A DNA stretch of 64,000 nucleotides, taken from positions 19,695,176 to 19,759,175 of the forward strand of contig NC_135550.1 of NCBI RefSeq assembly GCF_964340395.1. Reading direction: 5' to 3'. Position numbers and translations under genes: made by a program. The notes under the pieces are model-generated. The model was not told the DNA's origin, ran no database searches, and saw only the letters and a list, made by a program, of their open reading frames with translations. Shown here piece after piece: positions 51,011 to 63,020 of this stretch. How positions within the stretch are numbered: position 1 is the stretch's first letter; the number at the start of each line of letters is the position of its first letter. The stretch is from Glandiceps talaboti. Its lineage: Eukaryota > Hemichordata > Enteropneusta > Spengelidae.

Positions 51011-53670
51011 TAGTGTCTATATCAGGGATTGTAACTGCAAGTTTAGCTTTAAAACTATGTCCCATGTTGAAACTATGGCAGAGACAACGGACTGGTTTCA
51101 TTACAGCAGACAATTTGATGACACAACTGGCAGCTGAGTTGTAGTAGATAATTGGATAATTAGATTGGTGATTTATCTAAAGCAATTAAATGATTGCATA
51201 CTCTTGAGATAGGTCTAACATAAACACTATATCCAATATCCATTTATTAGCCTTGTACACCACACACAGGTTCTTAACATAAAGGCAGACAGACTCACTT
51301 TCTAGGTTCTCTCTACAATTTATCACTTCATGGCTGAGATGAGGGATTAAGTGGCAGATTAATGATGACAAAAAAATTGGAAAAAATTTAGGTATCCCTC
51401 CTGGCTTTGCTCAAAAATATTTCAGGAAACTTTGTAAGTGAAGTGATAAAATAGTGATTGTGTGTAGTGTTTCTACCATTTAAAGATACCGTGTAGTATA
51501 TTGAAACTTTAGTAATAGTGAAATTACCTTATTGGAATCTGGTTTTTTAAAGCAACTATGCAGCTTGCGTCTGAATTACCTTCCCGAGGGTGGGACTTAA
51601 AATCAGTCTAATATATATTGTTAAACAATGAGTCTCCCAAGACAAATGCACATCAGTCATTCTTTATACAAGTTCATTTAAATACTTTCCGGGAGAAACA
51701 AACATAACAACATTGAGCATGATTTTCCTTTATTACGACCCAGTGATTTTCAAACCATCATGTTTCTCTATCGTAAAGTGATATTAAACTAGTTTGCTGT
51801 CAGAGTTCATATTTGAAGAACCTTTTGACTTGCATTAATGGAAAAACAAAGCATGCTGGGATCATTTATTTTCAACTGAACACCAAACATACTGGGATAT
51901 ATAAGTTGATGTGTCAATGACCTTTGACATTTATTAATAGAGTGAAAAGCATGCTGGGATAGTTTATGTGTTGGTGACCTTTGGCTTTACGTTAATGGAG
52001 TGGTAGACAGTGGTATCAGCTTGTAAACTCGAAAACAGAATAAGATAGACTAGATGTACACAGACTCAGTCCCTGTATAATCATACCAAGATATTAAGAT
52101 GACCTAGTTTTGACAAGACAATTTCATGTTTTGATGTTTCTCATTTAATTAATATTATGTGAATTTTAATAACCACTGGAGTTAACACATGGTTTCATTA
52201 AAGTTTTATATGTAGACTATGAAAGGAAAATGATATTAGATCCCCTTTCACATAAACCAAACTGGTACACAACACCCTATCAAAAGCTTGAAGCAAATGT
52301 TTTTGTGAGGCTGCAGTAAACTGCACGACTATTTCAAAGTTTTGTGAGACTTCTCTTTTTACAGACTTTTTTTAAAAATGATCAATAGGTCAAAACACGC
52401 AATTTTACTGAAATACGTGTTTAGAGGATAAACTTGTCACATAACATACAGATGAAACAGTTGATTGTTGACAAATGCCAGTTATATGCAATTTTAAATG
52501 TATCGTATGGAAAAATCCAGTAGTTATTTTTATTAGTATTTTTTTGAATATATTCATAATTTTTTATCACAATCTCATAAATCATATGCTTATAACAATG
52601 TGCATTTTAATAGTGATGATAACTGTGATGTACTTTGGTAGACAATTTGATTAATAACAAAAACAGAGGGAGAACCACCCCCCCCAAAAAAAAAAGAAAA
52701 AAAAAGAAAAAAAAAAGAAGAAGACCCATCATGATGGAAGACCAGATACACATAATTTACAGAAAATCCAAGCCACACATATAACAGACAAACTGTGGAG
52801 ATTTAAAAATACACATTGCAGAGTAATTTTTTGAAAGGTGATGAAAGGTGAACAGAAATAGCGGAAATGCCAACTTGTTAGCATTTACAGGTAGAAAAGG
52901 TGGTACTTGTCAATCAAATCGTTGTACTGTATAATATATTTACACTACGTACTGCACTAACAGTGGAAGGTATGCGTTCACTGAACAATAATAACACAGC
53001 AGTTACTACACTTTGGAGTGGCCAACATACATGCAGACGCATACATTCGTTGAAATTATCAGTTTGCAGTCTGGAATTCTACACCAAACATCAACATATA
53101 TCAAATACAGACTGATATAAGACATCCATAGACTCATTTCTAATACTTGCAAGTATACAATAGCCATTCACAAGTAATATTAATTCCCGAAGTGACATGA
53201 TACGAAAATGTTTGCATGTCACACCCTAACAAAGTTAATCTGAAGACATCCATGAAGCTTGCCATTGTTGTTAATATGTAGCAGACTGATAACATATTAG
53301 AATGAGATATTCTACAATTGTAATGTCTTGATTGACACAAAAAAGGAAACAAGTTGTTTTCAGCGAAAAAGTCATTAAAACGTCTGAATCTGATGAACCG
53401 AGTGAGTTGATTAGAACATACACTAATATCCCCACCTTTATATGTCACAGGATGGTACAGTAGTTGAAAAAAATGGCCTCATCTAACCAGTATATTACCT
53501 ATAATAAGAGTTTCTGGTATTTGCCTCCTATATACTGCCAGAATTAATATCAGACTAAATTTGTTTATTTTCTTGCAGTATTCCTGACTCAACCTCCCTT
53601 TTCTCATAGATAACATTTATCTTGATTTGAAAAACAACACTTTGTAATTTTTAGGTTTCTGTATACATCC
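51011..53670. other. Unique AT-rich stretch
   Basis: No supported exon. There is an A-rich run near 52678-52722 preceded by C8, probably a simple-repeat or retroposed poly(A) remnant. CATGCTGGGATA recurs near 51850-51960. Confidence 0.35.
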
Positions 53671-53671
53671 A

Positions 53672-53950
53672 TCCGTCCGTCCGTCCGTCCGTCCGTCCGT
53701 CCGTCCGTCCGTCCGTCCGTCCGTCCGTCCGTCCGTCCGTCCGTCCGTCCGTCCGTCCGTCCGTCCGTCCGTCCGTCCGTCCGTCCGTCCGTCCGTCCGT
53801 CCGTCCGTCCGTCCGTCCATCCATCCATCCATCTATCTATCTATCTATCTATCCATCTATCTATCTATCCATCCATCCATCCATCCATCCATCACATCCA
53901 TCTATCCATCCATCCATCCATCCATCCATCCATCCATCCAACCATCCATT
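53672..53950 (+). repeat. (CCGT)n, (CTAT)n and (CCAT)n microsatellite
   Basis: About 146 bases of uninterrupted CCGT tetranucleotide pass into CCAT/CTAT and then CCAT. The DGRT minus-strand frames are artefacts. Confidence 0.96.
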
Positions 53951-54479
53951 CACACACATGCACACATATATGCACACACATGCATACATATATGAACACA
54001 TATGCCTATCTACCTACCTACCTACAAATAGGAAACAGAGTTCAAATGCCAAAATGTAAGAAAATTGAATGAAGACTCATTCATGTACATAAAATCCTAA
54101 TTGTGTTTTACCAGTGCAGTGATATACATTTAAAACAGCTTAAGAGAGGGAGCAAATAAAAAGCCAACCATTTGAAACTAGTGTAGTGCACTTTTAAGAA
54201 ATTAAATAATAATAAAAAAACTTACTGAATGCCGAATGAATGGTGAATTTAATAAGTAATTTCGTAGATATGACTTTAATCTGGTACACATACACAGATG
54301 TGTATTAATATCACTTTGTTATTAACTTTCATAATTCTTTTAATAACATAATATGACATCAGGATCAAAACATGAAATATTGTCAGAACTTTATTTATCC
54401 TATTTTAATTTGATTCTGAACAGGATCAAGATTTGAACACTTTGTGAAAAAGTTAGGATTTACACAAAGACCAGTATTT

Positions 54480-55530
54480 GCTATCTAATATGTGCTACTG
54501 TAATCATCATTCCCTGTGTTGTCTCCATATATCTATTGCACTATTTCTTTGTGTTGTGTCTTTCAATATAGTGTGCTACAGTAATTCCTTTAGCTTTGTT
54601 ATTGAATCTAATGTGCTGCATAACTATTTCCTTATGTCCTTCTATCTAGTGTGCTGCAGTATTTCAATGTTATGTCCTTGAGTGTAGTGTGCTGCAGTAT
54701 TTCAATGTTGTGTCCTTGAGTGTAGTCTGCTGCAGTATTTCCATGTTTATGTCCTTGAGTGTAGTGTGCTGCAGTATTTTCTTCAGCTGTATCCTTCAAT
54801 TTAATGTGCTGTACTATTTCCTTATTTTATGACCTATCTAGAGTGCTGCACTATTTCCTTGTGTTGTGTCTTTCAATATAATGTGCTACAGTAATTCCTT
54901 CAGCAGTGATATTCAATCTAATGTGCTGCATAACTATTTCCTTATGTCCTTCTATCTAGTGTGCTGCAGTATTTCAATGTTATGTCCTTGAGTGTAGTGT
55001 GCTGTAGTATTTTCTTCAGCTGTATCCTTCAATTTAATGTGCTGTACTATTTCCTTATTTTATGACCTATCTAGAGTGCTGCAGTATTTCCTTGTGTTGT
55101 GTCTTCTATCTAGTGTACAGCAGTATTTCCTTATGTCTATCTATCTAGTGTATTTCCCTGGGTTATGTCCTTCTATCTAGTGTGCTGCAGTATTTCCTTA
55201 TGTCTATCTATCTAGTGTATTTCCCTGGGTTATGTCCTTCTATCTAGTGTGCTGCAGTATTTCCTTATGTCTATCTATCTAGTGTATTTCCCTGGGTTAT
55301 GTCCTTCTATCTAGTGTGCTGCAGTATTTCCTTATGTCTATCTATCTAGTGTATTTCCCTGGGTTATGTCCTTCTATCTAGTGTGCTGCAGTATTTCCTT
55401 GTGTCTATCTATCTAGTGTATTTCCCTGGGTTATGTCCTTCTATCTAGTGTGCTGCAGTATTTCCTTGTGTCTATCTATCTAGTATATTTCTCTGGGTTA
55501 TGTTCTTCTATCTAGTGTGATTTATGTGAT
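54480..55530 (+). repeat. Minisatellite with a 65-bp unit
   Basis: The proximal part (54480-55085) has irregular units around GTGTGCTGCAGTATTTC and ATGTCCTT. The distal part (55085-55515) has about six almost identical 65-base units combining GTGCTGCAGTATTTCCTTAT, CTATCTATCTAG and TATTTCCCTGGGTTATGTCC. This is a clear case of a higher-order unit taking over. Confidence 0.9.
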
Positions 55531-56204
55531 CTAGTGTGATTTATCATATCGCTAGTAATTGAGTACAAAAACTGCTGGAATTTAGTTCTAATTTTATACA
55601 TAAGTAGGTTTAGGTGTAAACTTTGAGTTGTTGTATATCAGCCAATAAATTAATTCTTCTTCTTCTTTATTTTTCATATAAATCTCATAGCAATGTATAT
55701 ATAGGTCAAAGTTCTTTACTAAACTACATTTTCTAAGGATGGGCAGCAGTAAAATTTTCACCAAAACTTCAACAACTCTATTTGAATTAACCTCTCTGTA
55801 GGAAAATGATCTGAACTTTCACCATAGTATTCAGTTAGATATAGTTAACACTAGCTTGTTTGCTTGAAGACTGTTAGGAGAATATCAATTATTTGGGTAA
55901 ACCAGCAGTTGTGCTTTTCACCTCGCTGTGATACCTATTGAATTCAACATGTAGCAATCTCATACACAGAGTGAGAAAAAAAAAGGTATTCATGCCAGCT
56001 TTATCACCGTGTAATCTAATATTCCATTAACAGCCATATACCTATCCTAAAAGATTAATTAGACAGATTGCATTTAGAATGCACACCCACTAAAGTGGGT
56101 AAAATGGTACACATTGTGCTACACAGGAACTTAATAAATTAATTGATGTAATTTCCTAAAAGGCCTCGGATTGAAGACATCATGTTAGTTTTAACCAAGA
56201 CACT

Positions 56205-59025
56205 GATAAGTACGGAAGCGTATTAGTGCCAAGTTGTAAGGAAAAAAATAAAATTTAAAAGCTCGTAATTACGAGATTTCAATTCTCGTAATTACGACTT
56301 TTTTCTCGTAATTACGACTTTTTTCTCGTAATTACGAGTTTTCAATTCTCGTAATTACGACTTTTCGATTCTCGTAATTACGACTTTTTTCTCGTAATTA
56401 CGACTTTTTTCTCGTAATTACGAGTTTTCAATTCTCGTAATTACGACTTTTCGATTCTCGTAATTACGCCTTTTTTCTCGTAATTACGACTTTTCAATTC
56501 TCGTAATTACGACTTTTCGATTCTCGTAATTACGACTTTTTGAATCTCGTAATTACGAGAATCGTAAAGACATTTCGATTCTCGTAATTACGTCGCAATT
56601 CTCCGGTAAGTTGATATCTAACTGGAAAAATCACACTGCCATTTTAAGTTCATGTTATAAGCAACAGCTGAGTTCTCAACAACACCCGATCATCGGGTAG
56701 TAAGTACATTTAAGGTGAACTGAACACTCTAATATAAGTCCAGTGAAATTACATAACACCTATAGGTTAAAAAAAGAAATGGCAATGAAATAACGTGTGC
56801 ACATATGTACACACATATACCGGATGCAACAAGAAGTTAGTAGGTTCACTGCAATGTTTAAACAGGCAATCTGTCAAATTGAACTTAGCCAAATAATAAA
56901 CACAAAACAAGAATTCCAGAACAACAAGAATTCTTCATCAGCAAAGAATTTGTTCAAATAATTGGAGTCCAATATTAAACATATAGATATTCTGCTGAAT
57001 TTCGGACACAACTCCAACTTATATCCAATGATGAAGATGTAGGGAAACTGTCCAATACAAGACAGGATTACGACTGATGAAGGACCTAACGGCCGGTCCG
57101 AAACGTCTTAAAAGAAGGATCAATAAAGTTTCTATCTGGGGACGTCTCGCCAATGCCTTCCTACTATAAACACCCTGATATACCAGGGTCAATAACCTCG
57201 ACAAACCAGTCATTTGGCTAACTGACCCTCAAACCAATATTATTATACCATACCAAATACATATATTCAAGTATTTATCAACCGTGGAAAAGGTCTCCAC
57301 ACATTTTCAAAATTGATCGAACGACCTACGGTGCCACGTTATTGAATTTTAAATTTCAAAACCGTATAAATCTGATTTACCCTTAATGAAGAAAATTCTA
57401 AACTAAAGTTGTGAATTTTACCAAATATCAGATGGTAAATACTATTTTCTTCAATTTCAAATCCATTATTGATTCATTTTGCCGATATATAATGAAAGAA
57501 TATTCTTCGCTGTTTTAATGCACTCGAGTTTTTTTTAAAGAAACGAAAAACGCAATCAAATCATAAGCTTACAAACCGGTTACCGTGTCAAACACTCTAT
57601 AGTACATTTGCTTAGTACATCAAAATTATAAGATTCGTGTCTGAACAATTCAAAAATTGAAAAATAACAAACAATAAAAAATCATAATTTCATAATTACG
57701 ACAATCAAAAAGTCGTCATTACGACAATCAAATAGTCGTAATTACGAGAATCGAAAAGTCGTAATTACGAGAATCGAAAAGTCGTAATTACGAGAATCAA
57801 AAAGTCGTAATTACGAGAATTAAAAAGTCGTAATTACGAGAATTAAAAAGTCGTAATTACGAGAATCGAAAAGTCGTAATTACGAGAATCGAAAAGTCGT
57901 AATTACGAGAATCGAAAAGTCGTAATTACGAGAATCGAAAAGTCGTAATTACGAGAATCAAAAAGTCGTAATTACGAGAATCAAAAAGTCGTAATTACGA
58001 GAATCGAAAAGTCGTAATTACGAGAATCGAAAAGTCGTAATTACGAGAATCAAAAAGTCGTAATTACGAGAATCGAAAAGTTGTAATTACGAGAATCGAA
58101 AAGTCGTAATTACGAGAATCAAAAAGTCGTAATTACGAGAATCGAAAAGTCGTAATTACGAGAATTAAAAAGTCGTAATTACGAGAATCAAAAAGTTTAG
58201 AACGATTCTCGTAATTACGACTCGGAGAATTAAACCTGTGATTATTATGAAAATCTAAAACATGTATATATTAGTAAAGTTCATGTTCGTATAAAACATG
58301 TGGCGTCTTACGATGTTTTATCACCATGAATGGCAGCATGTGACCTATTTTTGATCAGCAAGGCGCAAGCTCCAAATACGTTTTATGCACTTCGTTGAAA
58401 GCGCTTAGAATGTAGTACTATATAAGGGTAAAGTTACTTGATGGAGGGGGGGGGGGCGAAGAAAATGGCATAAAAACAAGTTACTTTCCGAATTTTAAGG
58501 CTGTGACTATTTTGATGTGATTGCTTATATTTTCCATGTTACCTCTAACTCCATTCCTCCGCAGCAAACCAAAAACAAAACAATACTACATATTTGATAA
58601 TGAGAGGGCCCCCTTCTAAATATGGACCTTGGGAATCCCAAAACTCAAATGGTTCACTCCTAAATTCCGCGCTCAGTGTGATAACTGACTTGCTACTAAC
58701 TGTTGTTGGCTTACCACATGTATCATCAAAAAGTCGTAATTACGAGAATCAAAAAGTCGTAATTACGAGAATCAAAAAGTCGTAATTACGAGAATTGAAA
58801 AGTCGTAATTACGAGAATCGAAAAGTCGTAATTACGAGAATTGAAAACTCGTAATTACGAGAAAAAAAGTCGTAATTACGAGAATTGAAAACTCGTAATT
58901 ACGAGAAAAAAGTCGTAATTACGAGAAAAAAGTCGTAATTACGAGAATTGAAATCTCGTAATTACGAGATTTTAAATTTTATTTTTTTCCTTACAACTTG
59001 GCACTAATACGCTTCCGTAGATAAG
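56205..59025. mobile_element. 2.8-kb foldback-type DNA element with 6-bp target duplication
   Basis: The element runs 56211-59019. Its ends are TACGGAAGCGTATTAGTGCC and the exact inverse; the first 50 bases differ at about one position, and similarity continues well into the arrays. It is flanked by a perfect duplication GATAAG at 56205-56210 and 59020-59025. Inside are three arrays of a 19-23-base unit centred on TCGTAATTACGA: 56260-56595, 57695-58225 (inverted orientation) and 58730-58975 (inverted orientation). No transposase frame exists, so it is non-autonomous. A 6-bp duplication would fit superfamilies such as IS3EU or Dada, but I cannot assign it. It carries a fragment of another element at about 57.0-57.2 kb. 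Confidence 0.9.
57019..57215 (+). mobile_element. Penelope-like/retroelement tail with hammerhead-like motif
   Basis: CTGATGA at 57074-57080, stem GGACC (57082-57086) with GGTCC (57095-57099), then GAAAC (57100-57104) and GTC (57105-57107) follow the order of a hammerhead ribozyme core. AATAAAG follows about 20 bases later. Similar GATGAAGG...CCGAAACG tails are, as I recall, common at the ends of Penelope-like and other retroelements in animals. Two departures: an extra A before stem II and almost no stem III loop. Only the tail is present; no reverse transcriptase frame. Confidence 0.45.
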
Positions 59026-60110
59026 GGTCGGCAGTGTGTCTGTAATTAGCAGTGTGTCTGTAATTAATTGTATTTTTCATCAGTAATCTTAACTCACAGA
59101 TTACAAGGCGTGACATCCAGTCTTTATTCTTTTAGTCCAATTTTTGTGCATACAGAAAAAAAAGATAGTAACATAAGTTATCTCTAAATTGTGAGAGTAA
59201 GACCTTGGGATCAGATCCTTGTCAGTTTCAATTTGCATAATCTAAGCCCCTACAACCATTCTTCCTCTGATAACATACAGCTTTTGTATCATAATTTCAA
59301 AAGCCCCCCCTGTAGCTGTAACTTAAACCGTAATTTTTGTATTTTATATTCATATTGTTAACTTATTTATGTTGTACTTACTGGTACTGTAGTATGTATT
59401 ACGTACCACCTAGTGATCAAACCCCGATGGTATCACATACACAAATGTACAATTTGTTGACAGACATTGTCGTCTGATTCATTGCTGTTTACATATGGTC
59501 ATCAAGCCAGTGTGCAAAATATTGACAATGAGTAGCAGACAGGTAATTCAGCTTCTAAGCAGCGTTCAAATGTTTCCAATAAAGGGTTAGTGTGTACTTT
59601 TTAATTTCAAACAGGCAAAAATTAACAAAAATTTGTGAAAAGTTTACAGCTATAGTTGGCAAGTAATGACATGATGGCATGTAATGACATGATAGTGATG
59701 GGGTAGAGAAATCCATTTTTACAAATTTGGAATATTGTTTGAGTTAAATGGTTGTAACAAACTTAGTGTACACCACACAAAGAAATGTAAAGATGAAGTG
59801 TACCCGATCAAGGAAAGAATTTAGTTGCAAGGTGTAAAATATTTCATGTGCTGCTTTGTTGAGGTTTAAGGTACCAGTAGTGGATAATGGTCATTTCGTT
59901 TTACAGTTTAATGAACAAAGATTCAGCTTTTGTCATATTACCAGAGTCTTAGCACATTTTAGCAGTGCATGATGGGTAATTTGTGAGAGCTGGGGAAAGG
60001 GGTGAATTGTAAGGTCAAGAAGTCAGCTACTTACGAGTAAATACCAGTGAATAGTTAGCTTTGTACATTGCACTTTTTAATTAGCATATTTACGATGAGG
60101 TCTTGCTATT
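59026..60110. other. AT-rich flank of the foldback element
   Basis: CAGTGTGTCTGTAATTA is duplicated just outside the element (59031-59065). A segment at 59190-59380 may be a decayed SINE (GGGATCAGATCCTT). No exon supported. Confidence 0.35.
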
Positions 60111-60114
60111 TTAG

Positions 60115-60234
60115 ACAAAAGTGACATTGTGGTACGAGGTCGGCGGAATGATCCTTGTAATTAAATTGAAATCAGTGGATGATTTTGCTGGAGTGTCTAG
60201 TTCCTCGGGAGACTTTGTTGAGAGAGCTCCCTAG
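60115..60234 (+). CDS. Very tentative terminal exon, open on both strands
   Basis: After CTTGCTATTTTAG a 39-codon plus-strand frame (TKVTLWYEVGGMILVIKLKS, ending GDFVERAP) runs to TAG. The reverse strand is also open over the same interval (starting GALSTKSPEELDTPAKSSTD, ending TAA). Composition is more protein-like than the surroundings on both strands. Neither is recognised and no partner exon was found. Confidence 0.17.
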   Translation, partial: TKVTLWYEVGGMILVIKLKSVDDFAGVSSSSGDFVERAP

Positions 60235-60499
60235 TCATTTGTTACAACTATGGCCCGCAGCTATATATACTGTTATGTCTACAACAGAAAGCAGACTCCT
60301 CTGTAAATACAGCAAGTACAAAAGGCCAACTGTGCACCAAACTGAACAACAGAGCAGGTCGTTGGCAACCCCTTTTTGGATATTAAATATGATATCAGTG
60401 ACATTTCTGCTGATGGAAATGAATACTGTAATAATGATACAACATTGAAACCAAAAAAGGTTGACATTCATTTTATGGAAAACTCCCATACAGAAAACG

Positions 60500-62385
60500 A
60501 TTCATGAGAATTTGATATATGTTTGAATTTTTCTTAGACCAAATTTACGGCTGAAAAATATTATTTTTGGTAGCTAAGAGAAGGTTTGTAGTCACATCCT
60601 TGTGAGATACATTCTGTACACCAAAGTTTCGGTAAATCTCTTGTGAAGCTTCTCTACACATTAGGTAATTGCGTCACACTGCCATACATCAGTATATAGT
60701 GAAATCTGTCATATAAATACTGGGTCTTTCATCTCGTCAAATACTTGAGCAAACTCTCAGCTGAAAATGTACCTCCTGCAATAGACTGAGCCTTGTCAAC
60801 TTTTTTTTTTTGACTGTTATGGATTTAGAAATTGCTGTACAAAAGAGAGAAAAAAGACCGTTTCCAAAATCCCTTGGTAGGAGGCAATTAACAGAAATGT
60901 GTGAATCTAGCAGTGGTAATGGAAATTAGTACATAAAGATAGCGTTAAAATTGTTTGTCAGAATGGAGCCAACAAACACCTTACCTATATCATCATTTCT
61001 CAAACGAAGCTTTATTAAGCCTTCTTCTAGTTAGTTCTTCTCTTGCTTATCTTCCTCTTAGCACCGTCACACTGTTAAACTCATAAATTGCAGTTAGTCA
61101 ATTTCCCATCACAATCACAAACATACATCACTTCGAATTGCTGCACGACTGTGGGGGTCACAACAAATAAATCTTGGTTTCCCTCCACACTGTACCCATG
61201 ATGTGGCGACTATCTTGTCATTTTGTCACGCCCAGGTATAGATGAAAAGGTGTCTGGATGAAAAATTTGAGAAAGTGGGATGTAGTTTTGTAGTGGAAAT
61301 TGCAAGCTTAATGATCAGGCAGTATCAGTAGAGATATCAGAACAACACATAAAAACACACTTATAATGTGTAATTGCCTATTTATATTGTTTTGACAAAT
61401 CTATTTTCTTGGAATGGCACCTAGGTTACACCTTACAAACATCAGTAAATGTAGGTTTGTATACTCTTGGGTATTCTTTGACAAATTATACGTCCAATAG
61501 ATCAGACTATTTTTATCTTATTAATCATTTTGCTGTCACAATCAAGTTGTTGAGTAAATCCCATACAAGATTTTCTTTGAGGGAATTTAAGTATATGGAA
61601 CTGAGGAATTTATTATTAAAATCTATTTTGTATGTGTGAAATATTCACAATTTGGGTAAGGGAAGGTGGGTAGGGGTTGCAGAACACAATATCTTACATT
61701 CAATATGACATCAATTATACACAACTTCATATCTTTTTTTTAAAAAAAGTTCAACATTGCATGGAGTATATAAAAGAAGATTTAATATTTTATTTGTTTG
61801 TTTGTTTGTTTGTTTGTTTGTTTGTTTGAAGTTTCTCTTGCATCAACTATAAACCCGGTAGTTAGTAAGGTTATTGATAACTTCTGTGTTCTATATTCAC
61901 CGATTAGTTTGGCCTGTTACCTAGCTAGATTCTGTGTATCTGAACCATCATTTACAAATGACTGCATGGTTACTATCATGGTCAGTTATTAAAATCACAT
62001 TGACATTGATAAAAGAAGTAACTCAGTACCAGAAAACTGTACTCACTATATTATTGTAAATGTGACAAATGCTTCATTGTTTAATGTGTTTTAATCCTCT
62101 ACATGACAAAAATATGATGTTATGATTTTAATATATGCTGTCACACCTTTGTCAATAATGCAGTCACTGTATGTTTTTTTCCATAGATGATTCTCAGTGT
62201 AAATGTAAGTGTCCAACTAAATTTGTACAATTGAGCTTGTAGAGACATAAACTCATAAATTAAAGTATACATGGTGAACAGTTTTCTATGCCGCAAACTC
62301 AGTGCTAATTGAACTATATATGCTTTGAAAAATGTTTGACAGTCCAAAAATTTAAGTGTAAGATATATCATGTGACTGTTGTCAT
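60500..62385. other. AT-rich sequence without supported genes
   Basis: Contains a (TTTG)n run at 61794-61828. A possible plus-strand acceptor at 61060 and a possible minus-strand donor at 60984 were noted, but neither leads to a supported exon. Confidence 0.35.
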
Positions 62386-63020
62386 TTGTCAATATGATTG
62401 GTGAAAGCAGATCTGATTGGTCAACTTATGACCAGTCAAAACTAAATGTCTTTATTTGTCAATTTGATTGGTCAAAACTGTCCTTATAATTGGGAATTTT
62501 GATAAGTCATTTATATGTTCTTATTTGGTCAATTTAATTGGTTGAAACTGCTGTGATTTGTCAGTTATGTGATTGGGCAATACTTTCCTCATTTAGTCAA
62601 TTTAATTGGTCAAAACTGTCCCGATTGGTTGTTGATTTGTTTGATTTGTTGATTTGTTGGGCAAAATTGTCCTAAAGAGTCATTTTGTTTGGTTAAATCT
62701 GTTCTTATTGGTCATTCTGATTGGTCAAAACTGTTGGAATTGGTCAATGTAATTGGTGAAAAGTGTCCTGATTGGTCAATGTGATTGGTCAAAACTGGTC
62801 GACATGCCTTGTCAAACTGCTATATATTGGTCAATTTAATTGGTCACTGACTCACATATGTCCTAATTGGATACAATGATCGGTCAAATCTGTCCTTGTT
62901 GGCCAATTTGATTGGTCAAATCTGTCCTTAATGGTCAATTTTGGTGATTAACACTATTTTTATTGGTGAATGTGACAAGGCATATCTGTGCTGTTTGATC
63001 AATGTGAATGGTCAAATCTT
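62385..63020 (+). repeat. Diverged ~30-bp tandem array rich in ATTGG
   Basis: About 20 units of the type GATTGGTCAA(A/T)(A/T)CTGTCC(T)(T/A)ATTGGTCAAT. Units are strongly diverged but the ATTGGTCAA phrase recurs throughout. ATTGG is the reverse of CCAAT. Confidence 0.8.

Noticed and set aside
51575-51620. Small minus-strand exon near CTTCCCGAGGGTGGGACTTA
   Set aside because: A donor (GTAATT) and an acceptor can be drawn, but the exon would be under 30 bases with no supporting neighbour.
53140-53448. 102-residue minus-strand frame
   Set aside because: No splice or start context, no recognisable motifs; within the range expected by chance in 64 kb.
56260-58975. CRISPR-like array of repeats and short linkers
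   Set aside because: The 'spacers' are 7-11 bases and are themselves repeated, the units are palindromic, and the array lies inside a TIR element in a eukaryotic genome.
60984-61030. Minus-strand exon with GTAAGG donor (EGLIKLRLRNDDI)
   Set aside because: The donor is good, but the upstream sequence is purine-rich with no acceptable acceptor.
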